Assembly: GCA_964479665.1 (NCBI GenBank)
Contig: CAYZNN010000012.1
Span: 1 to 64,000, forward strand
Direction: 5' to 3'
Length of the DNA: 64,000 nt
From: UBA2287 sp964479665
Lineage (GTDB): Bacteria; Bacteroidota; Bacteroidia; Bacteroidales; Tenuifilaceae
Shown: piece by piece, positions 62,898 to 64,000 of the stretch
Position numbering within the stretch: position 1 is the first letter of the stretch
Layout: every line of letters starts with the position of its first letter
Translations under genes and position numbers: made by a program
Notes under the pieces: model-generated
What the model saw: only the letters and a program-made list of their open reading frames with translations
Databases searched by the model: none
Told to the model about the DNA's origin: nothing

Positions 62898-64000
62898 ATG
62901 GCAGAAATTGAAGTAACCATTGAAACCGCTAAAGAGCTTGGGCTTCTTCCCGAAGAATTTGAAATGATAAAGGGCTACTTAGGTCGTACCCCCAATTTTA
63001 CCGAGTTAAGCATATACTCCGTTATGTGGAGCGAGCATGCTTCGTATAAAAACTCCATTAAATGGCTGAAAACCCTGCCCCGAAAGGGGAATGCCATATT
63101 GGCCGAGGCGGGAACCGAAAATGCGGGTCTGGTCGACTTGGGCGATGGTTTGGCCTGTGCATTTAAAATTGAAAGCCACAACCACCCCTGTGCAGTAGAG
63201 CCTTACCAGGGAGCCGCTACTGGGGTGGGAGGCATTAACCGCGACATTTTCACCATGGGTGCTCGTCCCGTTGCGCAGCTCAACTCCCTTCGGTTCGGAA
63301 ATATTAAACTCGACCGCACCAAGTGGCTTATGAAGGGAGTTGTTAAGGGTATTGGAAATTACGGAAATGCCTTTGGCATTCCGGTAGTAGCAGGTGAAGT
63401 ATTTTTCGACGATTCATTCAACACCAACCCGCTGGTTAATGCCATGTCGGTTGGTTTGGTGCGTAAAGACCAGGTTATTTCTGCCATATCGAAGGGTGTT
63501 GGTAACCCGGTTTTCATTGTAGGTTCATCAACCGGAAAGGATGGAATTCACGGAGCAACCTTTGCATCGGCCGATATAACCGAGAACTCAGCCGAGGATT
63601 TACCTTCGGTTCAGGTGGGCGACCCCTTTGCCGAAAAGTTGCTGCTCGAGGCTACCCTCGAGGTTATTCCAACAGGAGCCCTGGTGGGTATGCAGGACAT
63701 GGGTGCTGCAGGCATTATTTGCTCAACCTCAGAAATGTCGGAAAAGGGTGGCCATGGTATGCGTATCGACCTCGATAAGGTACCCCTAAGGCAGCAGAAC
63801 ATTGAACCCTGGGAGATTCTGCTCTCCGAATCGCAGGAACGTATGCTACTGGTTGTGAAAAAGGGTAGGGAGAAGGAGGTTGAGGATATTTTTAGAAAGT
63901 GGGATTTGAATTGTGCCATTATTGGTGAGGTAACCGAAGGCGATAAGCTCCAATTCTATTGGTATGGTAACAAGGTAGCCGAAGTACCAGCTCCTTCGTT
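62898..64000 (+). CDS. purL: Phosphoribosylformylglycinamidine synthase PurL, small type, 3' end cut
   Basis: The window ends after 367 codons of this gene. The frame is MAEIEVTIETAKELGLLPEE... with PurL small-type (FGAM synthase subunit II) motifs: MWSEHASYKNS, ESHNHPCAVEPYQGAATGVGG (metal and ATP site), MGARPVAQLNSLRFG and the GIHGATFAS block. It uses formylglycinamide ribotide, ATP and glutamine-derived ammonia to make FGAM in purine synthesis. The small type needs PurQ and PurS partners, expected elsewhere. It has its own promoter. Confidence 0.95.
   Translation, partial: MAEIEVTIETAKELGLLPEEFEMIKGYLGRTPNFTELSIYSVMWSEHASYKNSIKWLKTLPRKGNAILAEAGTENAGLVDLGDGLACAFKIESHNHPCAVEPYQGAATGVGGINRDIFTMGARPVAQLNSLRFGNIKLDRTKWLMKGVVKGIGNYGNAFGIPVVAGEVFFDDSFNTNPLVNAMSVGLVRKDQVISAISKGVGNPVFIVGSSTGKDGIHGATFASADITENSAEDLPSVQVGDPFAEKLLLEATLEVIPTGALVGMQDMGAAGIICSTSEMSEKGGHGMRIDLDKVPLRQQNIEPWEILLSESQERMLLVVKKGREKEVEDIFRKWDLNCAIIGEVTEGDKLQFYWYGNKVAEVPAPS

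Overview
The window comes from a member of the Bacteroidota, probably a Bacteroidales or Marinilabiliales-like bacterium; the genus cannot be told from the sequence. Lineage evidence: GldF and GldG homologues, TAnnTTTG-type -7 promoter elements, very few Shine-Dalgarno sequences, a DPP III-type lipoprotein, a PorE-like TPR/beta-propeller/OmpA protein, a small-type PurL and the general gene style. No tRNA, rRNA, CRISPR array, prophage or intact transposase was seen.

Layout. 0-6 kb: a short-chain dehydrogenase, an AT-rich stretch with two orphan beta-barrel-like proteins, an iron alcohol dehydrogenase and a DPP III lipoprotein. 6-13 kb: gldF-gldG-DUF4340, dnaN, a DnaQ-like exonuclease, a membrane methyltransferase and a fumarylacetoacetate-hydrolase-family protein. 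13-24 kb: SiaC-like protein plus TPR histidine kinase, rtcB, murB, a subtilisin-like lipoprotein, recQ, a small membrane protein and an aspartate-type aminotransferase. 24-32 kb: mltG, a nonsense-interrupted secreted nuclease, and a minus-strand run speB-pepP-lysC-lysA with an attenuator-like leader ahead of lysC. 32-35 kb: a frameshifted small secreted protein and an ECF sigma / anti-sigma / two Spy-like proteins operon. 35-45 kb: a HAMP-only membrane sensor with trkH, 5'-nucleotidase, queE, the PorE-like protein, a flavin-binding protein, a nitroreductase, a YgjP-type metallopeptidase and an HU-SPOR protein.

45-62 kb is the most distinctive region. It holds a frameshifted TPR hybrid histidine kinase, a stand-alone receiver, a Crp/Fnr regulator, and then a long plus-strand chemosensory cluster: cheY, a coiled-coil protein with a CheZ-like D-x3-Q motif, STAS, cheY, cheA, cheW, an outer-membrane barrel, cheR, a histidine-kinase homologue whose H-box His is Asn, cheD, cheB, and a membrane GAF-PAS-PAS-PAS protein with no output domain. 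No methyl-accepting chemotaxis protein and no flagellar gene is present. A 22-bp perfect palindrome with a TGAT-N4-ATCA core sits between the Crp/Fnr gene and the first cheY. The coiled-coil protein may be the missing CheY-phosphate phosphatase, so this may be a non-flagellar chemosensory pathway with unusual parts.

The window ends inside purL. Other structure: two MITE-like repeats about 150 bp long with GGCTGTCTCAAA-type inverted ends (23.8 and 62.5 kb); a roughly 140-170 bp intergenic repeat in opposite orientations at 6.0 and 21.8 kb; and five stem-loop terminators. Three genes carry one lesion each (25.4, 32.6 and 47.2 kb); these are decay or sequencing errors, which cannot be separated from sequence alone.
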